64,000 nucleotides of DNA, from positions 62,001 to 126,000 of the forward strand of contig NZ_JAQBNR010000021.1 in NCBI RefSeq assembly GCF_028288465.1. Reading direction: 5' to 3'. The notes under the pieces are model-generated. The model had not been told where the DNA came from. It saw only the letters and a list, made by a program, of their open reading frames with translations, and searched no databases. Source of the stretch: Ferruginibacter sp. GTDB taxonomy: Bacteria; Bacteroidota; Bacteroidia; Chitinophagales; Chitinophagaceae. The translations under genes were made by a program, and so were the position numbers. Positions 35,345-43,857 of the stretch are shown piece by piece; position 1 is the stretch's first letter; each line of letters begins with the position of its first letter.

Positions 35345-36328
35345 ATGCTCAAACCGTACGCAATAGGTATTGATGTTGGTGGTACCACCACAAAATTTGG
35401 CATTGTTAACCGCCATGGAGAAATAATAGAACAGGATCGCATCTCCAGCATTGCACATGAAGTGGTGGAAGATTTTATAGACGACTTATGTGAGAAATTG
35501 TTACCGATGGTTGAAAGAGCCGGAGGAATTGATCAGTTTGTAGGCATTGGTATGGGTGCTCCAAACGGCAATCTGTATACAGGTACCATTGAGTATGCGC
35601 CTAATTTAAGATGGAAAGGGATTATACCAATTGCTGACCTCATGAACAAAAAATTTGGTCTTAAAACAATTCTTACGAATGATGCCAATGCAGCTGCCGT
35701 TGGCGAAATGATGTATGGCGTTACCAAAAATATTAAGCACTTTATCACCATCACGCTGGGCACAGGCGTAGGCAGTGGTATTGTAATTGATGGAAAGATT
35801 GTAGTGGGCTGGGATGGCTTTGCAGGCGAACTGGGACATACTATTATACGCCCGGGAGGAAGAATGCATAAAAGTACCGGTGCGCATGGAAGCCTGGAAG
35901 CATATGCTTCTGCAACCGGGGTTAGGGAAACAGCTATTGAAATGCTGACGGAACACCCGGAAGTAGCCAGTCTTTTACGCAATTATACTATTAACGAACT
36001 GACCAGTGAAACAGTTTACGACTGTGCTATGCAGGGCGATGCAATTGCCAACCGGATTTTTGAATTTACAGGCCAAATACTGGGAGAATCGCTGGCCAAT
36101 TTTATCATGTTCTCTTCACCGGAAGCCATTGTATTGTTCGGCGGTCTCACCAAGGCGGGACCGTTGCTGATCAACCCGACAAGAAAACATATGGAAGCAA
36201 ACCTGCTGCCTATTTTTCAAAACAAAGTTAAACTGTTGTTCAGCGAATTAAAAGAAGCCGATGCAGCTATACTTGGAGCAAGTGCCCTGGTGTGGGACAC
36301 CACCCGTAACGAACAGGGTGCTTTTTAA
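35345..36328 (+). CDS. ROK-family glucokinase, without the zinc cysteines
   Basis: 327 residues. ATP site IGIDVGGTTTKFGI (7-20), catalytic D113 in TNDANAAAVG, GTGVGSGIVIDGK (139-151), and GELGH (161-165) with sugar ligands E162 and H165. Where most ROK kinases carry CxCGxxGCxE, this protein reads MHKSTGAHGSLE (174-185): the Cys residues are absent and E185 is retained. It phosphorylates imported hexose after entry by the transporter encoded 54 nt upstream. The next element is a bidirectional terminator. Confidence 0.88.
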   Translation: MLKPYAIGIDVGGTTTKFGIVNRHGEIIEQDRISSIAHEVVEDFIDDLCEKLLPMVERAGGIDQFVGIGMGAPNGNLYTGTIEYAPNLRWKGIIPIADLMNKKFGLKTILTNDANAAAVGEMMYGVTKNIKHFITITLGTGVGSGIVIDGKIVVGWDGFAGELGHTIIRPGGRMHKSTGAHGSLEAYASATGVRETAIEMLTEHPEVASLLRNYTINELTSETVYDCAMQGDAIANRIFEFTGQILGESLANFIMFSSPEAIVLFGGLTKAGPLLINPTRKHMEANLLPIFQNKVKLLFSELKEADAAILGASALVWDTTRNEQGAF

Positions 36329-36360
36329 AATACCTGCTTTACTGTTAATAAATTTTCGAC

Positions 36361-36392
36361 AAAAAAGCCAGCGCAATTGCGCTGGCTTTTTT
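36361..36392. terminator. Bidirectional terminator, perfect 32-nt palindrome
   Basis: AAAAAAGCCAGCGCAA followed directly by its exact reverse complement, which ends in a T-run. It lies between glucokinase (rightward, stop 33 nt before) and lipA (leftward, stop 37 nt after) and can serve both. Confidence 0.92.
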
Positions 36393-36428
36393 TATGGTCT
36401 GTTATCTTTTATTTCTACATGTTCAATT

Positions 36429-37352
36429 TTAATTACTATTTTTTTCTTCGATCCATTTATTTCTGCCCCACCCTGCTATCACGTGTTTATCGCTATGGTA
36501 AGACGAACGCACCAATGGTCCGCTCTCTACATAATCAAAGCCCATCTCATAGCCAATTTCTCTCAACTCTTTAAACTCATCAGGATGTATGAAACGCTGC
36601 ACCTGCAAATGTTTCTTACTTGGCTGCAGGTATTGGCCAATTGTAATAACGTCTACCTCGCTGTCTCTCAAATCCTGCATGGTTTGCACCACTTCTTCTT
36701 TTACTTCGCCAAGCCCCAGCATGATACCGCTTTTGGTACGCATGCCACCCTTTTTCAAAATACGCAGGGTTTCCATACTGCGCCAGTATTTGGCCTGTAT
36801 ACGCACCTGCCGGGTTAACCTTTCTACCGTTTCTATATTGTGAGAAACTACCTCGGGTGCTGCATCTATTATTCGCTGGATGTTTGCTGCTTCGGCCTTA
36901 AAATCAGGTATCAGTGTTTCCAGTGTAGTTGAAGGGTTTAGAGCCTTTATTGCCTTGATGGTATTGAACCAGATAATAGAACCACCATCGGCAATTTCAT
37001 CCCTGTCAACCGATGTAACGACTGCATGTTTTACTTTCATCAGGTTGATGGCTTCCGCCACCCGCTGAGGTTCATCCCAGTCAACAGGTTCTGGCCTGCC
37101 GGTAGCCACCGCACAAAAGCCGCAGCTTCTTGTACAAATATTTCCGAGAATCATAAAAGTAGCAGTTCCTTCTCCCCAACACTCACCCATGTTAGGGCAA
37201 TTACCACTTTCACAAATGGTATGCAATTTATGGGTATCCACCAAACTTCTAACGTGCCGGTAATCTTCTCCAATGGGTAATTTAACCCTTAGCCAGTCAG
37301 GCTTTTTTATTTTGGGTTCTGCAGCTTCATTTAACACGGGCAACTCTGTCAT
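36429..37352 (-). CDS. lipA: LipA, lipoyl synthase
   Basis: 307-residue radical-SAM enzyme inserting two sulfurs into protein-bound octanoate. The auxiliary [4Fe-4S] ligands are C47, C52 and C58 ([12 protein letters not shown]), the radical-SAM cluster ligands C73, C77 and C80 (CTRSCGFC), and the C-terminal RSSY serine motif is present in [13 protein letters not shown]. It serves pyruvate and 2-oxoglutarate dehydrogenases; pdhB lies 19 kb away. No lipB is seen here. Confidence 0.96.
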   Translation of the reverse strand: MTELPVLNEAAEPKIKKPDWLRVKLPIGEDYRHVRSLVDTHKLHTICESGNCPNMGECWGEGTATFMILGNICTRSCGFCAVATGRPEPVDWDEPQRVAEAINLMKVKHAVVTSVDRDEIADGGSIIWFNTIKAIKALNPSTTLETLIPDFKAEAANIQRIIDAAPEVVSHNIETVERLTRQVRIQAKYWRSMETLRILKKGGMRTKSGIMLGLGEVKEEVVQTMQDLRDSEVDVITIGQYLQPSKKHLQVQRFIHPDEFKELREIGYEMGFDYVESGPLVRSSYHSDKHVIAGWGRNKWIEEKNSN

Positions 37353-37400
37353 TCAATTATTTTATAATTGTAAAAAATTAATTTTTCTGCTAAATACTTC

Positions 37401-38207
37401 CTATTTTCTTTTACCAAACAATACGGAAACGTATAGGTTCACAAATAAATTCCTGGGTGCCACATTTACAATTTGTGGAATTTTTTTTGCATACAGCTCA
37501 GCCGTTATTCCAACTTCGATGGCACTTACTACCTCATTGTAGCGGCCATAGTCGAACCGTAAAGCAGCTTTTGCGTATGCCCCCGGCGTTAATTTTAAAT
37601 TGCTCCATCCTTTGGTAAAACTTGGTCCTGTTGCCTGCAGGTAATAAAGCATAGAACTTGAACTGAAGATATTGCTGTCTGCGCTTTCGTATCTAATAGA
37701 CTTACGTTGAACAGGTGAACTGGTTGTATCAAAAATATCGAGATAATAAGGCCTCAATAAACCAAGTGAAGCTCCGCCGCCAAAATTGGCTGTTATACTT
37801 ACGCCGTTTTTATTGCTTTTATTACCCAGTAATATCTGTTGCTGTACGCCCAATTTTACGGGGTAGAAAAAGTTTATTTTACCAAAAATAAGTGAAGGTC
37901 CCGCATACATCTGGTTGGTTTGTTTGTCTTCCTTTGTGTGCTTGCGTTCAGCAATGTCCAGCTGAAACAACAGCGATTTTGTTATGGACTGTGCCCGGCC
38001 TATTTCCATAAATCCCCCGTACCCATCATTGGTAAGTTTAAATCCAAAGGCGGTATGTTTTGTATAAGTGATTACACCCTCTTCTTCCTGCCGTATCAAT
38101 GCATTAATTTTTTGACGATGCTCCTCTTTTTTATCTTTTTTAGTTTGTTGGGCAAGTAAACCAGAGGTAGCTAATACGGACAGAATAACGAAAAATATTT
38201 TGCGCAT
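37401..38207 (-). CDS. Exported hypothetical protein, probable outer membrane beta-barrel
   Basis: 268 residues with signal peptide 1-19 (ending SGLLAQ), then a charged stretch (QQTKKDKKEEHRQKINALI) and alternating hydrophobic/aromatic strands that end in LFVNLYVSVLFGKRK, which suggests a small outer membrane barrel. I do not recognise a named family. It lies 48 nt upstream of lipA in the same direction and may be co-transcribed with it. A good promoter is seen at 38236-38267. Confidence 0.7.
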   Translation of the reverse strand: MRKIFFVILSVLATSGLLAQQTKKDKKEEHRQKINALIRQEEEGVITYTKHTAFGFKLTNDGYGGFMEIGRAQSITKSLLFQLDIAERKHTKEDKQTNQMYAGPSLIFGKINFFYPVKLGVQQQILLGNKSNKNGVSITANFGGGASLGLLRPYYLDIFDTTSSPVQRKSIRYESADSNIFSSSSMLYYLQATGPSFTKGWSNLKLTPGAYAKAALRFDYGRYNEVVSAIEVGITAELYAKKIPQIVNVAPRNLFVNLYVSVLFGKRK

Positions 38208-38235
38208 GATAACTTTTTACTTCAGTAAATTTATA

Positions 38236-38267
38236 CAAAAATAGTACAATGACAGCAACGATTCAAT
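38236..38267 (-). promoter_or_regulatory. Promoter of the barrel protein / lipA unit
   Basis: On the minus strand ATTG (38264-38267) and TATTTTTG (38236-38243), exactly 20 nt apart. The -7 box is a perfect TAnnTTTG. It overlaps the first codons of the divergent osmC gene. Confidence 0.6.
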
Positions 38268-38656
38268 ATGAAGGTAATTTAAGATGCAACGCCCGCCATT
38301 TGCAAAGCAATTCTTTGATAGAAACAGACGCTCCTACAGATAACAGGGGAAAGGGTGAAAGGTTTTCTCCTACTGATTTAGTATGTACCGCATTGGCAAC
38401 CTGTATGATTACAACAATGGCTATGAAGGCGACCGACATGGGGATTGAATTAAAAAATACCACCCTAAATGTAAAAAAACATATGGCAAGCGATCCAAGG
38501 AGAATTGCTAAAATTGATGTGGAACTAAATTTTCCTGCTACTTTACAACTGGAAGAAAAAGAAAAGATTATTTTACAAAGAGTAGGCGATAACTGCCCCG
38601 TTATAAAAAGTTTACACCCCGATGTGGTAATTAACGCCAGCTATAACTGGCTGTAA
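38249..38656 (+). CDS. OsmC-family peroxiredoxin-like protein
   Basis: 135 residues. The two redox cysteines are C52 (ALATCMITTMAMKA) and C116 (RVGDNCPVIKSLH), the pattern of OsmC/Ohr/YhfA proteins that reduce organic hydroperoxides. The N-terminal YEGNLRC and the SPTDLVC segment fit the YhfA-like branch. Its 3' end overlaps the convergent DUF2851 gene by 16 nt. Confidence 0.9.
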   Translation: MTATIQYEGNLRCNARHLQSNSLIETDAPTDNRGKGERFSPTDLVCTALATCMITTMAMKATDMGIELKNTTLNVKKHMASDPRRIAKIDVELNFPATLQLEEKEKIILQRVGDNCPVIKSLHPDVVINASYNWL

Positions 38657-39909
38657 CTTTTCAGCAAGCTATTGCCTACAGCGCATTCCAGGCAACGCTT
38701 CCGGTTACAGTATTCATTTTTTAACTGGATGAGTGCCTGCGAATCGAAAGCGTTGTTATTTTGTATACCCACCTGCATGTATGCGTTGGTGATATTGTTT
38801 TTTTCTGCTGTAATTTGTTCCATCCATTGTAGTGCTTTTTCTTTATACAGCTCTTCCCGGTTATAAACACCATAAGCAAATACAATAGGGATAATAGTGT
38901 TTATTAATACATTATTCACCATCTGGTTCCCCAAATGCTTTGTTTTAAAAGTGGAAGGCTCATCAAAAATATAATGATAATGCCAGTAGTCGTTGGCGGT
39001 AACATTTAACAAATCTTTTATTTCTTTTAATGATGTGGCTTCCCGGATTACAGAAAATAAATGCAGGCTTTTGTTAATGAGCATTGCCAGTTGAGCCAGC
39101 CTGATGGATGGAAAATTTGCAGGCCGCATTCTTAAAAAATATAAAGCAGCTTGTACCCGTTGCAGCTTATATTTGTTTTTATAAAACCCGTATTCTTTCT
39201 GCAGCATGGATGGATATGTTTCGTTGAAATCACCATCTAATAAACCTGCCTGCCCAAACAATAACGCTTCCAATTGGTGAATCTGGTTTTTATGCTTTGC
39301 CAACAATACAACCGGCAGCGACCGGGCAATTTTTTCAAAGGCTTCGCTGTTGACTTTTATGCCAAAATTGTAAGCCAGCAACCACCAGAATGTTTCTTCC
39401 CAATGGTTGTTATTTTCTTTAAGGTAATCAAAAATAATGGTTGATTTATTTTGCAGCCGTTCTGCAAGTAAACGATCAGTCCAGCTTTTCCATGCCAGTT
39501 CATTTACCTGGTGAATGTTTTTTTCACAGGCGATAAATGTTGCTGCATTCATCCATTCGTCATAGCGGTTCAATAAAATTTTGGATACCCTGTTTTGAAG
39601 TTCAAGAACAGGAAAACTGGCTTCAACATTACCATCATCCTGCCATACTACATGCAGGATAACATTGTTATAATTTTTGTCTTTGCTATGCTGATGGCTT
39701 GTCCAGTCTGTTGATTTCAGATGCAGTTCAACATTGCCGGCCCAGGTTGTGTCGCCTACTTTTATGTTGGCATTCAGAAAATCGGGACCTTGATTGGTGT
39801 TTAGTGCGCCAGGCGAATTGATCCGCAAGTTTTCATTTTCTGTGGTTGTTAGCAACGCGGCATTAAAATGTTGAAACTGCCAGATATATTGCAGCAATTT
39901 TTCCGTCAT
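38641..39909 (-). CDS. DUF2851 family protein
   Basis: 422 residues from the ATG at 39909 (MTEKLLQYIWQFQHFN). The INSPGALNTNQGPDFLNA and WAGNVELHLKSTDW segments identify the DUF2851 family, widespread in Bacteroidota and of unknown function. The C-terminus carries a Cys cluster, YCNRKRCLECAVG, that could bind metal. An upstream in-frame ATG (39951) adds a hydrophobic MIEILILLIFKIIV stretch I consider untranslated. It is the last gene of the leftward fdx-to-DUF2851 run. Confidence 0.85.
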   Translation of the reverse strand: MTEKLLQYIWQFQHFNAALLTTTENENLRINSPGALNTNQGPDFLNANIKVGDTTWAGNVELHLKSTDWTSHQHSKDKNYNNVILHVVWQDDGNVEASFPVLELQNRVSKILLNRYDEWMNAATFIACEKNIHQVNELAWKSWTDRLLAERLQNKSTIIFDYLKENNNHWEETFWWLLAYNFGIKVNSEAFEKIARSLPVVLLAKHKNQIHQLEALLFGQAGLLDGDFNETYPSMLQKEYGFYKNKYKLQRVQAALYFLRMRPANFPSIRLAQLAMLINKSLHLFSVIREATSLKEIKDLLNVTANDYWHYHYIFDEPSTFKTKHLGNQMVNNVLINTIIPIVFAYGVYNREELYKEKALQWMEQITAEKNNITNAYMQVGIQNNNAFDSQALIQLKNEYCNRKRCLECAVGNSLLKSYSQL

Positions 39910-39966
39910 GACAATGATTTTAAAAATGAGCAGGATCAGAATTTCTATCAAGCTACAAAATCAAAG

Positions 39967-40569
39967 TCAACATTGCAATAGCGCCTGCACTACCCTGCTT
40001 ACCGGCAGTCCCATAACGTTGTAAAAATCACCGTTAATTGACTTTATGCCGGTAACACCAATCCATTCCTGTATTGCATACGCACCGGCTTTATCATACG
40101 GCTTATATTTATCAACATAAAATTCAATTTGCTCAATACTCAAGTTGTGAAACTCAACTTCAGTGATGTCTGCAAAAGCAATCTCTTTACCTTCCTTTAA
40201 TATAACAACACCAGTAATTACGGCATGCTTTTGCCCGGAAAGTTTTTCTAAAATCTGGATCGCATCTTCCCTGCAGGCGGGTTTCCCAATGATTTCATCC
40301 TTTAATACCACAATGGTATCTGCAGCAAGTATTGGTAAAACAGGGTGATGCAGCTGTTCAACAGCGAGCGCTTTGTTTCTTGCAATGTGAATGGCAATTT
40401 CGTCAGGGGGTAAATGAGCAGGATATGATTCGTCTGTGGCCTGGATTATGATATCAAAGGGAACTTCTGCCCATTCAAGCAGCTGCTTGCGGCGGGGCGA
40501 TTGAGATGCCAGAATAATTTTTTTTACTGAAGATCCGGATTGAGATCCTTGTGACAAAGAAAGACTCAT
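39967..40569 (-). CDS. maf: Maf-like nucleoside triphosphate pyrophosphatase
   Basis: 200 residues. Motifs ILASQSPRRKQLLEWA (about 19-34), the catalytic ILAADTIVVLKDEIIGKP segment with the conserved Asp, and YKPYDKAGAYAIQEWIG identify Maf, which hydrolyses dTTP/UTP or modified nucleotides. The N-terminus (MSLSLSQGSQSGSSV) is a few residues longer than usual but offers no later ATG. It follows the ubiA-like gene by 43 nt. Confidence 0.9.
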   Translation of the reverse strand: MSLSLSQGSQSGSSVKKIILASQSPRRKQLLEWAEVPFDIIIQATDESYPAHLPPDEIAIHIARNKALAVEQLHHPVLPILAADTIVVLKDEIIGKPACREDAIQILEKLSGQKHAVITGVVILKEGKEIAFADITEVEFHNLSIEQIEFYVDKYKPYDKAGAYAIQEWIGVTGIKSINGDFYNVMGLPVSRVVQALLQC

Positions 40570-40612
40570 TCTAACGATTATTTTGAATTTAAAAGGCCAA
40601 GGGGCTTAATGG

Positions 40613-41560
40613 TCAAATATACCATCTGAAAAAAAGTATCGACAAAATACCGGTAAGCATTATAATTTTTATAAAGCTGCTTAACTGATGGTATTGTGCA
40701 GTATTCTGAGCAACATACAATTTACGTAAAATCCAAATCAATGGTAATAGCACTAATAAAAAACAGTAGACAGCAGTCACCCACCATCGCTGCTGAAATG
40801 CATAAAATTGTAAAATCAGTAAAGCGCCTATCAACACTGCCAGCCAAACCCCGGCAAATACCTTTGATGCTGGTACGCCCCATGCAATAGGCATAGTATT
40901 ACAACGATATTTTGCATCACCTTCCATATCCTCGATATCTTTTACAACTTCTCTAACCAGGGAAATAATAAAGGCAAAGCCTGCGTACAATACAGCGTAT
41001 TTAAATATGCGATTTGTGGCTGCAAAAAAATTAGCGTCAGGTGCCGAAAAAAGGTGAAACGTATCGCCGATGGCAAAATACAATACCAGCACCGTCCACG
41101 CTGTCAGCATCGAAATAATGACATTGCCAGTTAATAATTGCTTTTTAAAGGTGGTAGAATAAAACCACAATAGCAATGTACAAATCACATTTGCAATGAT
41201 GATTATAAAACTTGTTTGATAAGAAACATAAAGGCTGATAATTAATCCAACGGTAGTGATTGTCCAGTGCCAGAAAATGGCCCATCGGCGTTTAATAATT
41301 TTTTCGATCACCATTTTTTCCGGCTTGTTTACCTGGTCTATATTGATATCAAAATAGTCATTGATAATGTAGCCGGCTGCTGCGATTAAAATGGAAGCGG
41401 TCATCAATAAAAAAAAGAGTGGCTGGGTAAGATGAAAGCTAACCTCGAAACGGGCAGCAATCGGGATTATAATACAGTAATAAAAAAGTAATTGGGTCAA
41501 TGCAATAAAAAAAAGATTCGGCCAGCGGATCAAACGAAAAAAGGCGAATAATAATTTCAT
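40613..41560 (-). CDS. UbiA-family prenyltransferase
   Basis: 315 residues with about 8-9 TM helices. The first Asp-rich motif N67-D-Y-F-D71-I-N-I-D75 and the second, DIEDMEGD, bind the magnesium-diphosphate of the prenyl donor. Bacteroidota members in this position, between kdsC-like and maf genes, are commonly named geranylgeranylglycerol-phosphate geranylgeranyltransferase, but their true substrates are not established. An aromatic or glycerol-phosphate acceptor cannot be told apart from sequence. Confidence 0.85.
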   Translation of the reverse strand: MKLLFAFFRLIRWPNLFFIALTQLLFYYCIIIPIAARFEVSFHLTQPLFFLLMTASILIAAAGYIINDYFDINIDQVNKPEKMVIEKIIKRRWAIFWHWTITTVGLIISLYVSYQTSFIIIIANVICTLLLWFYSTTFKKQLLTGNVIISMLTAWTVLVLYFAIGDTFHLFSAPDANFFAATNRIFKYAVLYAGFAFIISLVREVVKDIEDMEGDAKYRCNTMPIAWGVPASKVFAGVWLAVLIGALLILQFYAFQQRWWVTAVYCFLLVLLPLIWILRKLYVAQNTAQYHQLSSFIKIIMLTGILSILFFRWYI

Positions 41561-41617
41561 GTTGTATTGCTGTTATTAAATTAAGTACAACAACTAAACG
41601 ATGAAATACTTAATAAT

Positions 41618-42136
41618 TTATTTTGAAGCGATGCCGGTTTCCAGGTCCCAGTGGTCGTTTAATTTCAGTACTTTTTCGATTACATCCCTTCCGCAGCCAT
41701 CTCCACCATTAAGAGGAGAAATGTAGCGGGCTATTTGCTTGATCTCATTAACTGCATCTGCAGGGCAACAGGGTAAACCAACCAATTGCATGACCCGGTA
41801 ATCAGGAATATCGTCGCCCATAAATAAAACCTCCTCCCATTTCAACTGATGTTGCTGCACATACTCAGTCAGTATTTCCTTTTTATCGTGTACTCCGAGA
41901 AAAATATCTTTAATACCAAGCCCTTCAAAACGTTGCTTTACAGCCCTCGATTGTCCCCCGGAAATGATGAGTACACGGTATCCCTTTTTGATCGCAAGCT
42001 GTAAGCCAAAACCATCTTTTATATTCGTCGTTCTGACAGTTTCATTTTCAAAAAGCAGTAAGATGCCAGATGAGAGTACACCGTCTACATCAAATACAAA
42101 AGTTTTTATTGGCTTAAAAAGTGCTAGAATATTCAT
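41618..42136 (-). CDS. kdsC: KdsC-like HAD phosphatase (KDO-8-phosphate phosphatase)
   Basis: 172 residues, a cap-less HAD phosphatase. The nucleophile is D16 with D18 in FDVDGVLSSG; further motifs are IISGGQS, and MGDDIPDYRVM with the acidic pair. This matches KdsC, which dephosphorylates KDO-8-phosphate for lipid A-core synthesis, although related HAD enzymes act on other sugar acids. It lies between iscX (55 nt) and the ubiA-like gene (57 nt). Confidence 0.85.
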   Translation of the reverse strand: MNILALFKPIKTFVFDVDGVLSSGILLLFENETVRTTNIKDGFGLQLAIKKGYRVLIISGGQSRAVKQRFEGLGIKDIFLGVHDKKEILTEYVQQHQLKWEEVLFMGDDIPDYRVMQLVGLPCCPADAVNEIKQIARYISPLNGGDGCGRDVIEKVLKLNDHWDLETGIASK

Positions 42137-42191
42137 TGCAGTGAAAAATACTTTGGGGGCGGGAAGGCCGCATTCAAAAATAAGGGGCGCT

Positions 42192-42431
42192 CTATTTTTT
42201 TTGATTATCCCGCCATTCGTACACCCAGCTGCTTTGTATCATCTCCAGGTGTCCCTCATTGCTTTGTTCGGGCGTGCCGGCAAAATTAGGTATCTCCAGT
42301 ACCCATTTGTGCAAGTCCGTAAAACGTATGCGGTATATTCTACCTTCGTTAAATTCGTCACCAAAACGTTCATGCAGTTTCATTGCAATATCTTCATAAT
42401 CGTTCCAGTGTATAGGAGGTTCAAACGTCAT
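42192..42431 (-). CDS. iscX: IscX, small iron-sulfur cluster assembly protein
   Basis: 79 residues. IHWNDYEDIAMKLHERFG and IRFTDLHKWVLEIPNF ... SNEGHLEMIQSSW match IscX/YfhJ, an acidic adaptor that binds IscS and iron. It is slightly longer than E. coli IscX (66 residues) owing to an insertion around residue 30 and a C-terminal tail. The ferredoxin gene lies 113 nt upstream in the same direction, as fdx and iscX do in the E. coli isc operon. No iscS, iscU or hscA is in the window. Confidence 0.9.
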   Translation of the reverse strand: MTFEPPIHWNDYEDIAMKLHERFGDEFNEGRIYRIRFTDLHKWVLEIPNFAGTPEQSNEGHLEMIQSSWVYEWRDNQKK

Positions 42432-42544
42432 TATAGTAATTTGAAAAATTGAAAATTCAACAATTTGAAAATAAAAGCACCATGCAATAGATAAACATCG
42501 CTTTCATTTCAAATTAAATCATTGTGTAATTGAGTTATTAATAT

Positions 42545-42880
42545 TTATTCTCCCAAAAACTGTGTCTGGTCAGGCAGGGTCACCACAATGTTTCCATCAC
42601 CTTCCTGCAAAACACATTGACAGCTTAACCTGGAGTTGATACGCGGGCTAACCGCCCTGTCAATAAAATCCTCCTCCCTGTCGCTTAACTCTTCCAGAAA
42701 TTCATCTCCCTGGTCTACATACACATGACAGGTACTGCAAGCGCAAACACCACCACAATTATGATGAAGATTGATATCATTTTTTAAAGCCACTTCTAAA
42801 AGAGACTGTCCCTCTTCCACTCCTGAAAAAGTTATTGGTTCAAGACCCTTTTGTTGAAAATTATAAGTTATTGTATACAT
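42545..42880 (-). CDS. fdx: Adrenodoxin-type [2Fe-2S] ferredoxin
   Basis: 111 residues from the ATG at 42880 (MYTITYNFQQKG). Cluster ligands are C42, C48, C51 (HHNCGGVCACSTC) and C87 (SRLSCQC), the same numbering as E. coli Fdx of the ISC system. An in-frame ATG at 42901 would add MHPELCN and has no family support. Probably donates electrons during Fe-S assembly together with the adjacent iscX. Confidence 0.92.
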   Translation of the reverse strand: MYTITYNFQQKGLEPITFSGVEEGQSLLEVALKNDINLHHNCGGVCACSTCHVYVDQGDEFLEELSDREEDFIDRAVSPRINSRLSCQCVLQEGDGNIVVTLPDQTQFLGE

Positions 42881-43060
42881 ATTGCAAAGTTCGGGATGCA
42901 AACCTACTGTACAATTACCAATTTAGGAAAACTTATAACTGAAAGCACTGTCTTTCAATAAAAACGATCAGGATGCAGGCAGTGCCCACATAACAGGTCT
43001 GGCGTTTATTTTGCAGTATAAAGGGCAGGCAATTACATATCGTTACCACACTTTAAAATA

Positions 43061-43092
43061 TTTGTATAACAAAAAGCATTTCACTATTTTTC
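43061..43092 (+). promoter_or_regulatory. Probable promoter of the GyrI-like lipoprotein gene
   Basis: TTTG (43061-43064) and TATTTTTC (43085-43092), exactly 20 nt apart. The -7 box misses only the final G. The start codon is 25 nt downstream. Confidence 0.5.
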
Positions 43093-43116
43093 ACTTCTTA
43101 AAAACAACAAGCCTGT

Positions 43117-43764
43117 ATGAATTATCAAAAAATAATGGTTTCAATATTTCTTTCTCTGTCATTATTAATGGTGGTGAGTGCCTGCAATAACTCCGCAGAC
43201 AGTAAAAAAAATCAACAGGCAAAAAAAGATACGGTGATAAAAACGGCTATTAAAAGAGAAGAACCTGCTGCAGTTAAAAAAGCCCCCGTAATTAATATAA
43301 TGGATACCCTTTCTATAAAACAAACCGTTCTTTGCATTAAAGACAGTGCGGCTACCAGCGGCCGGATTGCGCTTAAGCTTGGACAGATTTATGGCGTAAA
43401 GCTGCCTGCAATTATTAAAAAAGAAAAATTGAAAGTTACAGGCCCGCCAATGGCCTGGTATAAAACCTCTAAAGCACCTTTCTTTTTCGAAGCAGGTTTA
43501 CCGGTGGACAGAAAGCCAGCCAAACTGCCTCCAAATGCGATTATTAAACAAATAGGCCAGGACAGCGTAATAGTTGCTCATTTTTATGGTCCCTATGACC
43601 TGACAGATCAGGCTTACACCGCTTTGCAGGACTGGATGAAAGATCATAAGAAAAAATCCATACTGCCTCCTTATGAAGTATATGTTGATGACCCGGTGGA
43701 CAAAAATGGCAAGCTAAAAGATCCCTACAAGGTTCAGACCGATATTATTTTTACCTGGCGGTGA
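43117..43764 (+). CDS. Lipoprotein with GyrI-like (AraC effector-binding) domain
   Basis: 215 residues. A type II signal peptide ends in the lipobox VVSAC (C23), so it is a lipoprotein. A Lys-rich linker (about 27-60) leads to a GyrI-like small-molecule-binding domain at about 75-215 (LGQIYGVKLPAI, VIVAHFYGPYDLTDQAYTAL, PPYEVYVDDPVD). Such domains bind amphipathic ligands in regulators; here it is exposed in the envelope, with no DNA-binding domain. Function unknown. Single-gene unit, convergent with the DUF2520 gene. Confidence 0.8.
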   Translation: MNYQKIMVSIFLSLSLLMVVSACNNSADSKKNQQAKKDTVIKTAIKREEPAAVKKAPVINIMDTLSIKQTVLCIKDSAATSGRIALKLGQIYGVKLPAIIKKEKLKVTGPPMAWYKTSKAPFFFEAGLPVDRKPAKLPPNAIIKQIGQDSVIVAHFYGPYDLTDQAYTALQDWMKDHKKKSILPPYEVYVDDPVDKNGKLKDPYKVQTDIIFTWR

Positions 43765-43857
43765 TGCTGGTGTTATTTTGTTTAAAATGCAGCGTTGATT
43801 AATGGTAAGGAACTTATGCCAGCTACTTTTGATTAACTATGGTTATTTACAGTGGCA

